Source: Toxoplasma gondii ME49
Taxonomy: Eukaryota; Apicomplexa; Conoidasida; Eucoccidiorida; Sarcocystidae
Length of the DNA: 64,000 nucleotides
Direction of reading: 5' to 3'
NCBI RefSeq assembly: GCF_000006565.2
Contig: NC_031476.1
Coordinates: forward strand, 3,806,458-3,870,457
Shown: piece after piece, positions 41,901 through 56,900 of the stretch
How the letters are laid out: every line of letters begins with the position of its first letter
Position numbering within the stretch: the stretch's first letter is position 1
Made by a program: the position numbers and the translations under genes
The notes under the pieces: generated by a model
Told to the model about the DNA's origin: nothing
The model's database searches: none
The model's input: only the letters and a program-made list of their open reading frames with translations

Positions 41901-44900
41901 CCTCCCCGTCCTCTGGGCTTCTCCTGGGTGTGCACAGAAGCCTCGCAAGTCCCGGCGTAGACGCGGCTTTCGCGCCTGGAGACAGAGCCGGTGTCTGTCT
42001 CTCTGTCTCCGGAGACTGTGGGGAAGACACCCCAGGTGCCCCTCTCCGGCCTCACCCTTCGGTCTGCAGACAGACGAAAGGGACTGTCTCCTTCTCGCTC
42101 GCCCGCTCTCCCGTCGCGCCGTCGACCGAGCCCCGAAGCGTCCGCCGACGCAGCACCCACAGCTGAGAAAGGTGCAGAGACACCGGACGCGAGGCTGGAG
42201 ACAGGCGTGAAGTGAGAAGGGAAGGAAGGGGAATCGTTGGGGACGTCTTGATCGGAGCAGGCAGTCGTGAAGAACTCAAAGTCTTCAAAACTGGAGAGGG
42301 GTTCGCCTTTCCTCGATCCGCAGGGCCTCCCTTCGCGCGTCGCCCGCGCCGCAGCTGTGTCGAAGTCGTTCGGCGTCAGGCGCGGAGAGAAGAGAGAAGA
42401 CGCTCGGGAGTGAGTCGAGTGCGACTGCTGCGGAGACGTCGAGTTTGGTGAAGCCAAGGAGACGGCTTCTCTCCGTCCTGCTCTATCCACATCCCCTCGA
42501 CGAGGGATCGCATCTCCCGCCGACAAAGAAGAGGCGTCTCCTCTGCCGACAGACCAGCGAGGACGCGAGAGAGAAGGAGCCGATCTCCGACTCCGTCTTG
42601 GCGAGGAAGACGGTGAGCCTGCCGAAAGATTCACCTGTCTCTCTCTCTCGAGAGATGTTACCGGGGAAGATTTCTGTCGTTCTCCCCCGCGACGGGTGGA
42701 GAAACCGCTACCGTCCGCGTTTCTCTCTTGTGCCACTTGACAGGGACTCGAAGGCTGCGACGGCAACACTGGATAAGAAGCTGCGCGGATCCAGTCGAAG
42801 TCTTCGCCTCCTTCGCTCTCCTCACCGTCCTCTCTCGCCTGAAACTCTTCTCTTCCTGGGTCGCCAAAGAGGTCCGTGTCTCTGCCCTCCGGAGCCTGTC
42901 TCTCCTTTAAGTCGGAAGAAAGAAACGGAGACGGGAAGTTGCTCTCTCGCATCCCCGCCGCCCCTTCGCGACGCCTTCTTCTCTCCTTTGCATCTGGGGA
43001 TCCTGTGGCTGACGAGACAAAGGCCGGCTCTCCACCCACAGACCGACTTTTCTGACTGTTGCTTTGACTATCCACCGCGGAAGACTCGCCAGGTTTCCGT
43101 CTCCCTTCCTTCTTTGTTTCCTTCTTCCTTTTATCGTGAGGCCCCTGCAGTGGAGAGGAAGAAGAGGAAGTCGCTTTAAGTCGGGAAGACCGAGCTGGAC
43201 GGCTTTCTTCGGCCTCTAATTCCGACTTCCTTTCCTCTGCAACTGTGAAGAGCGACGGTGGATTCCATGCGTTCATCTCTAGGAGAGGCGAAGCCTCGGT
43301 TTTTCGCTTGTTCTCTCGAACGCGTTCTTGCTCCCACACGGACCCGTCGTCGAAGGCGTCGAAGCCGATCCCTGAAAACAAAGCATGAGCTGTAAAAAAC
43401 ATATGGATCAACGCTGGACTGCGCCTCTTCTTTTGGTCGACGCTCACGCACAGAAACGCGCTTCTCGCATTGCATGTACAGGTCAGGAAAAAACATGAAA
43501 ACACACAAACTGGAATAACAATGACATAAACACTCACATGTGCTACCCTTCCTTTCCAACTCTTTCCCTCGTGTCGGTCTCTTTCTTGTCTTTTCTCTTT
43601 CTCTCATATTGTCCCCTCTCTTGCCTGGTTCTCTTTCTTTCCCCGAGTTCTCTCCCTCTTGCCTTGCTCTCTTTCTCTCTCCCCGATCCCTCCCCTTCGT
43701 CCTGGTCTCTTTTTCCTTCATCTTGTACCCTCTCGTGTCTTCTCTCTCTTTCACCCTTTCCAGACCGCGTACCTTCGGCATCCCATTTGAAGAGATCTTC
43801 GTCTTGTTTCTGTTCCGCGCCTTTGGCTTCTTTCTTCTCGCCGAGAGGACGGCGGCTGCAGTCGGCGGGGCCGTTGGTCCCTGCAGCTCGCGCGTTCTTC
43901 TTGGCCTGATTCTCGAAGAAACTTCGAGTGCGTTGAAAGGGTGTTAGAAGCGCTCCTGTCTCCTCGCACTCGCCCAGAAAGTCTTCGGCGGTCTCTCCAG
44001 GCTCACTCGTAGACTCAGGCCATCCCACCGGAGTCGCTGCAAAAGGCCCCGGCAGAGAAGCGGCGTCATTCTCGATGGATTCGTTAACAGATACGTGTTT
44101 GACATGTTTTCCTTTTAAAGATTCCTTCTTGACAGACTCGTTTCTCGCCACAGAGGAAGCAGGAAAAGTTTGACAGGTTGCTGCGTCGCTCCCCTCTCTT
44201 CTTCTCTGCTTCCCGCTCCCGACGGAGGCGCCATCGTCGCTTCTCTCCCCGTCACCGGATCCGACGACCTCAACTTCCTTCTTCCCTTTCTTTTCTTTCT
44301 TCTCCTTCTTCTCTTTCTTCTCGTTCCTCCGCTCTCTCTCCTTCTTCTCGTCATCTCTCGCCGGTTCTTCGTCTTCCCTGCGCACACTCGCAACCGACTC
44401 CGTATGCGGCAATAACTCAGCGACTCCCCGAACTTCGCCTCGTCTGCCGTCGCCTTCTCTTTTCTCCTTCTCTTTCTTGTCCCTCTCTTTCTTCTCCTTC
44501 TCTTTTCTGTCCTCCTTTCTCTCGGCCGAACTCGCCGCAGAGACAGACGCCTGTCCGTCTGCTTCCTCGTTATCTTTCTGGAGCTCCCAGTCGAGGTTCT
44601 CTGCTGGGACGAAAGGCTCGTAAGCCTGCGGTCGAGCGTCTCCATTCTTCAACTCATCGTCTTCTCCGAACTCAGCGTCGTCCCCCAGAGGCATTGAAAA
44701 TGCCGAGCGCGGCTCTGACCGCGTGTTTGTCGGAGAGGCGGCTTCCCAGGGAGACTGAGAAGGAAAAGCGAACGGAGCTCCCGGAGACGCTGCGGCCTCG
44801 TCGGAGACATGCGCCTGTGGGGTTGCGGCAGGAGACGCTTTCTCTCGCCCCGCAGAAGACCCTTCAGCCGTCTCTCGGCGCCAGAGCTCCAAGCGGCGCT

Positions 44901-47900
44901 TTCCGGTCTCGTACGCCTCCAGTGCATGACTCAGTTGATCTAGAACCTATACGAAAGGGAGATGTAGCTGGGTATGTGTTAAATTGATATATGAATATGA
45001 ATGTGTAAAGGCAAGTGGAGACTTTTATCCACAGAGATGCAGATACAGATACTTACGGAGCTGTGAAGAGATACAAATGTAAACAGATATACAGACAGTG
45101 AGCTAAAGGAGTTACAGAGACATGTGAAGAGACTGAAGGCGAAGACTGGAATTCAGGAATCAAAATCTACGCATATGACCTACATCCTCCTCCAGGGGGA
45201 AAGCCGCATTCTCTCCATTAACCTACAGCCATCAAAAGGTCTGCCTAGGATTTCAGTCCTTCATTTCCATATACATATATATATATACATGTATAAGTAC
45301 ACACACATACACATACATATGCATACTCACAAGTGAACATTCTCTATCCACCCACGCGTATACGAGCAGCTGTATATATGTATATACATACAAATATATA
45401 CAAACATATATGTACATATATATTCAGGTGAGCGGATTCTAGAGAAGTGTAGACGATCCGCAAAAAGAAGTATTCGTTCACCTTGCTGGTGGTCGCGAAG
45501 TCGTCCATTCTTCCGTCGTCTACAGCCTTTGCGGCTTCCTCTTGCAACTTCCTCTGTTTGTGTCCACACAGAGAGGCACATCCGGCGAGCATGGAGGTGC
45601 ACTCGTCGAGTGCGTGCACATCTGAGGAGGAAAATGCGTCTTCCAGGTGGCCGCCGTTCTTCATCATTTCCTGGAGAAACTCCGCCGCCGACAGAGCCCC
45701 TGGGGAAAGCGGAGGGGAGCGAAAAGGACGCAAAAGCGGAAAACAGGATAAAGGTGCGCGTACAGTCGGGAACGACGCCACCTCTCTGCATGCTCGAGAC
45801 TCTCTTATTCTGGGGATTAACAGACACCATCGGCCGCGGGGCCCTGAGCGCCAGTGCGGATTCGATACTTCTTTAAAAGCATAGGAAAGACAAAACAACT
45901 CGGTTCACCACCCTAGCTAGCGAGACAAGTGTTCCATCTCGAAGCGCACCCTGAGTGGAATAGCCAAAGAACAAAACAGGTTCGAGTCACTGAGTGAAGA
46001 TCGGCTTCTGAAAATAAAGTGTCTCTCATCCAGAGCAGCTCCCTGGTTACCACTTCACCTAAGGAGCACTTACACATGCATTTATTATTATTTTCTATGT
46101 TTCTCATTGTGTCAAACGCTCTAGAGCCGCGAATATGGATTTCGACTTTGGGGAACGTCAAGCCACTGGCATTCCCGGTAAGTCCCTCCGACAAAAAAAG
46201 AGAAGACAGGCATTTCCTTCTCCGCAGAGACGCTCTTTGTGTAGATCCACCCTTGCAGACACCCGAGAGACAAGAGGTAGAAGGGAGAGACACAGACGGA
46301 AAACAGGAAGAAAGAAGATTTTCTTCTCTCTCCCCATACCATACATCGACTCTTTATCTCTTTTTGAAGGCGTCGTACCCACTGCAACACAAGCAAGTAC
46401 TCCCTTCTCGAAGACCGTGAACCCTAGCCCGTTAACATTTCACTGGATTCGAGTTCTATTCTGTGACCACGACTCTGGAGCAATCAGGACAAGTGCAAAT
46501 GCGACCACTCGATCCTTGTCTTGCTCTCGCAAAAAGACACAATTTAGAAATTTTTTCACTGTCGCATCCCCCCTGTGTGAGTGTACAACGTGTGCCTCCT
46601 AATGAAAAACGCCTTTGCTTTCCTCTCTTCTTTCGTCTCCACAGCCTCTTGGGGATGCGGAGGATGCATTTTCTGTGGCGCGTTTCGCACCACAATTGCT
46701 TTCGCGCATTTTATGCAGTACGTAGAACACTACTACATGTCTGCAGACCCATATATACAGAGATGCATATGTATTCAAATAGTGTTAAATACATATGTAT
46801 ATGAATATATATGTATATATATATATATATGTACGGAGGCAGAAGGTGATAATAAACAAGAGGGGCAAAGCCCAGTCGATCCTGTTTCCTTGATCTCACC
46901 GCTGAGAATCTCTTCGAGTGTTCTCTTGTCATCGCTGCATTCGCTTCCGGCATAGCTCGAGCGTGTCGGGGCAGGAGGGCCTGCAGCTGGCGTGGCGGCG
47001 GGGGGTGGAGGGGGGGGAGGCGCAGTCTTTGTGGCGTTTTTGATGGCCTGTGAGGCCTTCCTCGAGTGTTTTTTAAACATGCCCATGGTTGCTTTCGAGA
47101 GAGATCTGAGACTGGATAAGATACAGTTGCCCAAGGCAAGTCTGTCTGCCGTTGGGACTCGAAGCCCCGAAAACGCAAGGGGCAGATGTGTCGCTGCAGG
47201 CCGAACTCGAGGCGTTTTCTCTCTCGCTTTTGTATCCGACAAAGATTTTGGAGTCTCCAAAGAGAGGCCCGACAGGCGAGACACTGGCCAAATGCGTAGA
47301 TGCGAGTTCCCCCAATCCTTCCGGTCTCTGGCTAGCTGCAGCAGTCAGCAGCGCGTGGACACCCGCGCTGCTCCACGTGCTGCAGGAGGGCGGCAACGAG
47401 CAAAAGCTCCTCGAGCAGAATTGCCTCTCTCAGTTCCTCCACAGAAAGCGGAACTGGCGCCAGGAGGGAAGAGGGCGACGTCAGAGAAGAAGATACTGTA
47501 GAAGACGCGGCGTACTTGATGAAGATCAGGCCGAGGGAGCGCAAATGAGAAGTGGCAGAGCGAAATCATTTGGAGACATATGGGGGGTCTCTGCCTGAGA
47601 CAAAAAGCCCTGCGAAGGGGCACCTGGCGGCCGCGCGACCACAAAGACGCAGATGGGAAGATGGGGCGTCTTCAGGGAAGAACGCGAGAGCGCGATGATG
47701 GCTAGCTGCGAGTTGAGATACAAACGCTTTCCCCCTTTTCTCTGTGGGCTTCCCGCCGCGCAGACTCTTTGTTCTCGTCGCTGGGGACAGCGGCAAGCCT
47801 CCGGCGGGCTAAGGAGCTGAGGAGAACGCGTCAGTCCCGTTCGCAGCCGCGAGGAGAGATAATACAGACAAGTCAGAGAGAAAAGAGCAGACCTTCGCTA

Positions 47901-50900
47901 GAGGTGAAGCAGAAAACGACGAAAAGCCACAACCGCTGCACGATACGGTGCAGATAACAGAAAGAATCGCTCGACAAGAAGCAGAGAAAGGAGCTTCCCA
48001 CCGACCCCCGCAGTACACGGAAGCAAACGCTTCTCCAGCAGCTCACGAAGAATCAGCGGCGGCGAACTCTTCAGAGCCACAGACAGCGCAGCGTCATCGG
48101 GCGTGAGCGACGGAGGCACCACGCAACTCGTTAGGGATAACAGCTGAAAAAGCAGACAAAACACAGGCTTATTAAGGGGGACTGAAACACTCGTGACCCG
48201 TGTTTTTCTGACAAGAATAAACCGAGAAAAAACGTGCAAACGCCGTGGGCGCAGAAAAAGCTGGGGCAGAGGATCAGAGTGACTTGTACAGATACAATAC
48301 ATCCTGAACGACGGTGTAGAGACTCAGTTATAATGCGCAGGCATGTCTAGATTGATAGTTCAACGAACAGGTTCATAAATAACAGAAGGTTGAACTTGGG
48401 GATAGTTTCAGTGTCCACGGTAGAGCACTGGATTTGATACCCAGCGAAAACTGTCAGTAGTACGACGGTCCAAAGGTGGGAACACCCCCGCCGGCCGTCG
48501 ATCTACGCACATGGGTCGTCATTAATATTAAAAGAACTAACAGTCACAACTACCCATACAGATATATATATATATATATATATATATGAAGGCGTCAGGG
48601 TCAAGTCGCATGCATGCGTGCTGCGGCTATTTCGTTTTTGCACCATTTGGCGAGACAATGACTCAGCTTACCACACTGAGCGTGGCTTGAGAATCGGTTT
48701 TATTGCCATCGACTGCAAGCGCTGTTGTGCTCCGTCGAATGGTGTTTCGTGTGCGCCGTGTTTCGCGGGGTCCTTTAGTTTTCGCTCCCGATGAAGAACC
48801 CAGAAATTCTGCTGACAGACGCAGATCGTCTTCCGCTTCTTTCGTGGTCTCTCTGAACTCAGTGATTGTCGAGACCGAAGACACTGGAGAAACGGGGGTT
48901 CGCCGTCGCCTCGACGGAATGGTGCGTCGCTTCAGAAATTGCATCTCATTCCGTCTGGAAGGAAGGGAGCGACAGGACCGCCGAAGTGAAGCAAGCGGTG
49001 AAATCGGCGCGGGAACAGCAGGGACGACGAGTATGGGCCGGCTAACGCTAGAGAAAGTGCCGAGACAAAAACGGAACAACGACTACGGAATGGACGTAGA
49101 AGGCGGTTCGGCAAAAACTCAGACAAGTCCAGGTTTTACGGCTGGCAATCATGAACACGCGGACGGACTGTCTCGAGGTAGTTATCGAGTCAGTTCCAGA
49201 ATTCGGACCGGGTGCGGATAGGGTTTTGGTTGTACGTACACCCGGAGAGAAACGGGAAACTCCGGACGGTTCGCAAATGTGTCGAGAGAAGTCGGAGTGT
49301 GCGACCTGTGGCCGGACGGACTCGCGGCTTGTCAAGGAGGTAGACGAACGTGAAGAAGCTCAGTGGAAAAGCAGCAGTGAAGGAGAATGGGAAATGCAGT
49401 GGACGTCGAGCGAAATAGAAAAACGAAAAGGTCGGAAAGAAAGGACCCCAGTCAAGCGTGAAAGCCGACATCACGCTGGCGCCCGCGCGAACTTCGGCAT
49501 CGAATTATTCGTGGCAAGACGACTCGAAGGCCGTCACCGCGAAAGCGAAAGAAAAGTAGGAAAACGGTTACTTCGAAAAACGGGCTGTCGATTGAGACCA
49601 TCACGGGCAGCAGGACAGCCGTAAACCAGAGGAGAAAAGTGCAGAAGGAACCTCCGACTGTCGTTTGCCTGGAAGTCTCACTTGAGTCTTGACAGCGTTT
49701 TTCGGCCGGGCAAAGAAAAGGGAGAAAAGAAACGCGCGTTGAGATGAGCAATGCCGACGCCCGGGAGAAGTCCACTTGCCTCTTGGTGGAGAAAAGCGTG
49801 TCGACTGACGGAGAGCTTGTTCGACTAACATTCATATATGTCCAGTGAGAAAAGTACACTTCTAGTCACAGCTTGTGCTGGCTGGCCTGTGTGAGAAAGC
49901 CGTTCCGCCACCATTTCGTCCGGGCGGCTTTGACATTCGAACTCTCGAAACGGACTAGACAACGCGATTCCCGAGCAGTGAAACTGTTCCGGGTCACAAA
50001 TTCCCAAACGCACCATAGAATTGCGTGTTTCTTTTTCGTGGCGAAGGTTCTGACATAACAGGGTCTCGTCAGTTGCTGCATATGTCCTTTCGGCTCATCG
50101 CTCTTCAATCGTTCGATATCGAGGTTGCCCGAGCGTGGCCAAACCCTTTGCTCCCCAGGACCAGGGCGCAAGAATTCATTAACCTTCATAACTGGTACAT
50201 GAGCCCATTATGTCTTCGAATTTTCCTTGTCTGTGTGGAATCTGGTGAAGTCAAATTGCCGACTGGACAGTCAGCGGGAGCTTCCTGGCGACGATGTCTA
50301 GTGCTACATCGTGAACCCATTCCAGCCAGCTGCGCCGACGCACGCAGCAAAAACGATACTCGCGATGTCAAAACTTCATCTCGACACAAAATGCCAGATT
50401 TGCCACCACCGGGAATTTTGCCTAGCGCGCTAAGTGTAATTCTTGAACAATTCTAAAGGAGACATGCTTTTATTTTGCGGAGATGTCAACTGGCCGGGTG
50501 TACAAGAGAGTGCGGTGATTCTGAATGTTTTATGTCAAGAATTGGTTGGTGAACCCACTCCAAGTCTTGTCGCAGTCGAGACGATGTAGAAGCAGTGGCA
50601 CATTTTTCAACTCTGTAGTTTAATTGCATGGATATTTTCACTTGACACTTCCCCTCCCTCTGAACACTCCTCTATGAGGACTTGCGAGCGTTCATGCGTG
50701 AGAAGTAGTGGTCGTGTTGACAACGGTACCAGTCACCCTAGAGTCACTCTGGCTGTGCACATCATGACAATAACGCAGACCGATGTAGCTTCTTGATAAG
50801 ACATTTTTATTAGTTAGACACTTACAGATTTTAGCCCCTGAAACCATAACCTCTTGAAGCAACCTAAAATCACAGGCTGCAAACCGCTCGCAAGGTTCAC

Positions 50901-50912
50901 CAGAAGGCATTG

Positions 50913-50955
<43 letters not shown>

Positions 50956-53900
50956 GCACGTTTGAATCACCAGTTCTACCTGCAATGAGTAAGGCGTTAT
51001 TTCAACACTTACATTGGTTGGACTACATGAAAAAGTCGGTTTACCCCGTGGAAATGGCACAAATGGTAATCCAGTGTTACATTGCAAAGAGAGATGGATT
51101 CGGATGTGTATGTGGGTTAGCGCCTCGATTTCGTCTCCAAGGCTACTGTTTAGCTTTCATGTCCGTGAGCAGAAAGTAAACCACCCTTGCCGCGGCGGGC
51201 TAGCGCTTCTCTCTGTGTACCTCGTTCGTTTGTCTATGACTGCCGACATCTTGTCTCTTTGGTGGTGTATTTAGTCTTTTGCTAACAACAGTCCTATGGC
51301 AATCTCGCGTCCCATCAGGCGCGTCGTCTTGTCGTTCACGCCGGGAAACACCTGTTTTTTACTTTGTGTTGAATGCGAGCTGTGAAATGGTTCATGCTTA
51401 TGAAATGTTTCTTGTCACTCAAGCTAGCAGTCTGCCGTGTACGCTTCCCTGCTGCTACCTCTGCCTCTCTCTTTGGTTTGTTGATCTGTCTGGTCATCGA
51501 AACAGCTGATGTTACCTTGCAAGCCCAGTGGCAAACCAGGCCCAGTCCATCACCTATATCTATCTAAGCATTCTTTCTGTAAAGCAGCCAGAAGGGAAGT
51601 CATGTAACTTTTTTAAGACGCAAGAATACGAAAGAGGCGATTGTAGCATGTAACATCATAAATTCCCGTCCTGCTACTATTTCTCAAAGTCGATGTTGAG
51701 CGCTAGCGCCGAGACAAGTGGACATTTCTGCTTGTCTTCAGTAGCCACGGCTTAAAGCGCGAATCACTGAGATAGCTTTGCACAATGGTTGAGTCGACTA
51801 TGGAGTTCTCTATCCCCGATTTTCAGAAAATGCTGAGAGGACCTTTCCACCCGGGCTTGCACAACGTGGTAGCACATAAGTCTATGTGAAGCAGCGGGCT
51901 GCCGCAAGCGCCTTCATTGTAGCGTGCCGGATAGCCGCGAAAACCGTCGATTTGTTCAATTTTTCTGCGAGCTAAAGGAGCTCCCCCTAGTCGAAAAATA
52001 GCTTGTATATTCCTTTTTAACATGTGGAGGAAACCGCTGATGCGTAGTGGACTGCTTCAAATGGTCTACAACGAATCCAGAAATCCTCTCGAGTCCACCG
52101 GACAGCCACACCGGTGGACAGACTCTACAGATGTTCTGTTAGATTCCTTGGAAATAAATTTTGAGCGATTAACGCCCGCTTCACTTGGCCAGGAAAGTCG
52201 GCTTGCCTGTCGCATTTAGCAAGCTGAGGAGGAATCTTTCACTGCTTTACCGCGGCCCGGATCACGATAAACCGCCACGCATTCAACGGCGGTGGACTAG
52301 CGGAAAACATGCGTTTAGTGGAAAGCTTTCGCTGTAGGAGGGGAAGAGGTTCATATCAGGAAAGGCCAAAACAAAGCAAAACAACACGGCTTGATTCCAA
52401 CGTCGGAGGGAAATCGTAAATATAACGACGAACGTAGTGCTCTGCCTTGTTGCACACCTGGCCGAGGTGGAAAATCTGCTGGTAGTGGAGAGGGAAACAA
52501 CCGACACACAGCCGCTCTATACGAATTTCTCCGTTGAACACAAAAAAGCTGTTCATCGAGCTTGCGTTGATTCTGTTTTATTAGCGATTCGATTCTTGTT
52601 CCGTCATATTTCTGTAGGGTCGTCGTGAGATGACAAGACACGAATCTGCTTTGCGTGCATGCTCGCGAACGAGCGCTGAGTTCTCCGTTGTACAACTTGC
52701 TCGACAAACGTAGGAGGATCATGCAACATTCGGGTTTTCGCCCACATCTTTCTGTCATGTGTTAACTCTTCGACCCACATAGGTTCGTTGATCTGCTGTA
52801 TACACGACCAACATGCACATTAAAAATCGTGCAGTCAGCGACGGCGTAAAACTCGCTATTGGCCGTGTGCCGCGTATTTCCCACTTTTTGACCTCGAGCT
52901 GGCCGACAGCTTATCGCACTTATCTTTGCTTCTTCAGGTCTCGACAAAATCCAGTTGGGGTTTCTCTTACTAGCCTTCCACCCTCTTAACTTCCTTCTCT
53001 CCGTGCGGGGCTCCGTACCTCAAACCGGTAGGAGAGGCGGCTTTTCTGCGTTTGCCCTGCCGCATAAGGTCAGCTGTTCACTTTTTTCTCTTCTGTCTCG
53101 CTTACCATTGTTTTCGCGTAATTTATGGACTCATAGATCCTCTTTTTTTCCTCATCATGTGACCAAGAGACTACCTGTTGGTCGCAGAGCTCCATGTGAG
53201 GTTGTTTTCATTAGCTTTCTGCGTTGTCTCATTCGAGAAAGAGGGAATTTGCGAAGCGCGCTGTAGATGCGAAAATTTGCAGATTTAGAACACATCCAAC
53301 AGCAACCGTTTTGCTGCGATTTTCGACAGCACGGTTCACTCTCTAGGACACAGCGTCGCGTTGGTCAAATCGCTCCGTAGACACCTCGATCTCCCTAACA
53401 AAACTTTATTCTCATTACCCGGCAGCGACACTCAGCGCTTTCTCTACAGACCTTGTCCCAACGCTTAACATGAAATCGATTTCGACTTTCCAAAAAACAA
53501 GATGTGTTTTCAACACTTTTGATACCCCACCAAACGCTTTATTTCCTGCATTTCCCCTTGTTTTCAGTGGGTAACGCAAAGACGAATCAGTAATTGATGA
53601 CACGGGCCGTTCTAGCTGCCGACAATGTGAAAAAGCAAACATGCGTTCATAAAACGGAAGGAAATAAACACACGCTTCGCTAAGTGACAAGAAGACAACG
53701 GGAAACGTCCTTATAAGAGGAAACACGAAGGACTCTCTCCAGGAACACTACGACGGAGCAAACTCCACAGACAGTTGGTTTCACCTCGAACTCCGAAGCT
53801 GGGATCACTTTCTGTTGCCCATGTTGTCCCCTTCTGTTTTGTGACGTCTCCCTCGAAAGCATGCGACCACAAAAAACAAAGACACGGACGCGTCCGAGTC

Positions 53901-56900
53901 CGAAGCGGCGAACTTCCGGTGTTTCCTCGCCGCCGGCAATGAAGCATCAGTCTTCGCCCGTCGAAGGGAGAGAGGCTGGGTCAAGTTTAGAGAGCACCAA
54001 TCTCCGTAAGCCACCTTTTGGGTCACCTAAAGGCGATAGGCTGTCGCCAGCGTTCCCTGGCGTCTCACACAGAGGAGAAGAGGGAAGGAGTCGAGAAGCA
54101 GAAGGTTCTTCGTCTGTCCTAATAGCTGAAGACGCGGCAGCAGAAGGGGAGAAAGGAGAGGAGGAAATGGAAGACCAGCCAAGTGGCGCGATGTGTCATG
54201 ATGGAGAAGTGAATGAGCAGATGCAGAGAGACGAATGCGAGGCGAAAGATGAAGCAGAGAGCGAGGAGAGAAGGACATCACCGCTGTCCTTCTGTGAGCG
54301 TCTGACCTCGAGGTTGCGAGAGAAAGCAGAAAGGGTCCTGTTCAAGGCAGACGAAGAGTGGGCGATGCAAGAAGAGACCTTCGAAGGCCGGGTCAAAATG
54401 CGGAGTCTCGCAGCGCGGGAGGAACTGAAGGAAAGAGAGGCGACTCTGAGAGCGCTACAGGAAGTCTTGAAAGAGAAACTCAACGAACAGATTCAGTGGA
54501 GAAAGAAACAGCTTCTGCGAGTTCGCGCCTTCCAGGAGCGCGTGAGAGAAGAAGTGGCGCCTGTCGCAGAGAAAGGCGACGAGGGAGAGACACCTGAGTC
54601 AGCTCCGGAGTCTGGAGGTGTAAAGAAAAAAGACAAGTCAGGGGGAACTCGGGACATGAGAGGGTCTCCCAAGACCTTGTCTTCTACCTCGTCCACTCAC
54701 GGCGCAAAGGCGGTTTCTCGCGCTGCGAAAACACCCACGCATGCAGCTGGAAACTCGAATTCCTCGCATGGAGGAAATGCCAGTTCGGCAGCGGCTTCAC
54801 CCTGCGCCGGCGCCTCTTCTTCAAACGGGAAGAACGGACGATCTACGCTGCTCAAGGGACGACGAGGTGGGGAAGAAGAGAGGCCTTTCGCGTGTGTTGC
54901 TGCAAACACAGAAGAACCTAGAGACAAAGACGAAGAACACCAACGTCTTGCTGAGGCAGCGACTGCAGACCTCTTCTTTTTCTCCGATGACGAAGAAGGG
55001 CGAGAAGGGTGCACGAGCGGAGACTTCGAGACAGCCGGGAAAGTGGGGCAAGAAGCAAACGGAGAGGACAAAGAGGCCGGACGAGCTTCAGATCACGCAA
55101 GTGTCTCCAGGACAGAACAAAGGAAGAAAGATGACTTTTGGACGAAGGAGGCCCTCGATGAAAACCTAAAGAGCGCCCAACAACTCCTTCGGGAAATGCG
55201 AGTTGTGGTCACGCAGCTTGCTGCAGAGCTTGAGGCGATCGAGGCAAGCCAGACACGGAATTTCCAGACTGCAAAAAACGGAGACAAACACGAAAATCCC
55301 ATGGGCGAAAAGAGACCTCTCAGAGGAGACCGAGGACCGGGACTCTGCGAATCAAACCACAGGGACATTGAAGCAGTCCATAGAGAGAGGAAGAAAAACA
55401 TATTCAAAGGGAAATTAATCGAACAAAAACACAGAGTAGAAGAAGCCGACGTGGAGAGGGCGAATGATGAAGAGAGTGGCACTAAGAAACGCACAAAGTT
55501 AGAGGGGAAGCGAACAGAAGTTCGATGGCAAACTGGAAGGAGACGTCAACCAAGAAAAGGGATCGAAGAAAAAGGAAACACTTCAGATGAGGACATCCAA
55601 AGGAACAGGCCGCAAAGCACATCAAGTGTTTTCCAATTGTTCGCTTCTTTGTCTTCTGTTTTCTTGCTTTTCGCATCACACTTCACCTCTCTAGGCGCCA
55701 AGTACGGTCAGCAGGTGATTGCTGTCGCTACCCTTGACAAATGCTTACAAATTCTTACAAACACTGCGCACACAAAGCTCAACGTATTATCTCCGTTAGG
55801 CTAATACGTGGTTTTCAGTTGGGTCTATTTACGCAACGATGTTACAATCTTGATTGTGCTGTGCCCATAGAGAGCACACTTGATGATCAGTACATGCAGA
55901 CCCGCTGTCTCCTCTGTTTTCTGCCTGTGTTTCTGACTTTCTCGCTCGTCCTGGATACATTTTCTCGTTGCCTCAGAGAGAACGGAAGCACGCAGCAGAT
56001 GAACACATTCGGGGGCTGTCTAGACAGCTGCAGACAGTCGCGTTTCACACGAGAGGCGACATTGAGAGAATTATTGACGAAAAGTGTAAAGTCGAAAATC
56101 TCAAACTTCTCCACCAGCAAAGAGCGCAGGCGCAAATCATTCATCGCCTAGTCCTCGCGGTTGAGGGCTGGGAAAAGCAGCACGAGACAACCAACAAAAA
56201 ATGTCGAGAGGAGTTGACAATACACAAGTGAGGAGATGCAGAGAGACCCAAGGAACACACAAAAGCACTGAGAAAAAGCATGAAAAGACCGCGACCCAAC
56301 AAAGGTTCCAAAAAAAACGCTTACGCGAAAGAGATGAGTCTTCAGTTCTCTCTTTCTTCCTTACACCCACACATAGATACATATATATAAATATATTTAG
56401 GTTATACACGATGATGTGTAAGTGTGTGGTGTACGATGTTTGTGTGTTTGGTGCGTACGCTACTGTTTTCTAGTCTGTGAATTTATGGTTGTTTTCGGGA
56501 CGTATGGTGAATTAGTTTTGCATAGAATTCGTATCTCTACTCAAGGTGGTTTCCGGGTACGACTCTGAACATGATAGGTAGAGACGAGTCTACACGAATA
56601 AAGGTTTCTAGACATTGTATGTATCGATGAAAAGAGCATTCGTATCGCTTGGTCGTATAACGTAGAATAGACATTTTTTTGTTTCAACGCTTGAATCGCT
56701 TGATCGTATAACGTAGAAGCAAACGTTCTTGCTCCCCTTCTTTTTTCCTCGGTGCCGTTCTTTGCCAGTCACCACACCGCAATTCGCGAAGCTGTGATGA
56801 CACTGCGTAAGGACGACGACTTCACAGCTCCTCCAGAGAGGCAATCCATGGAGAAGCAAATGCAGGAAAAAGAAAAGTCGCTTTCTGTCAAACGACACGA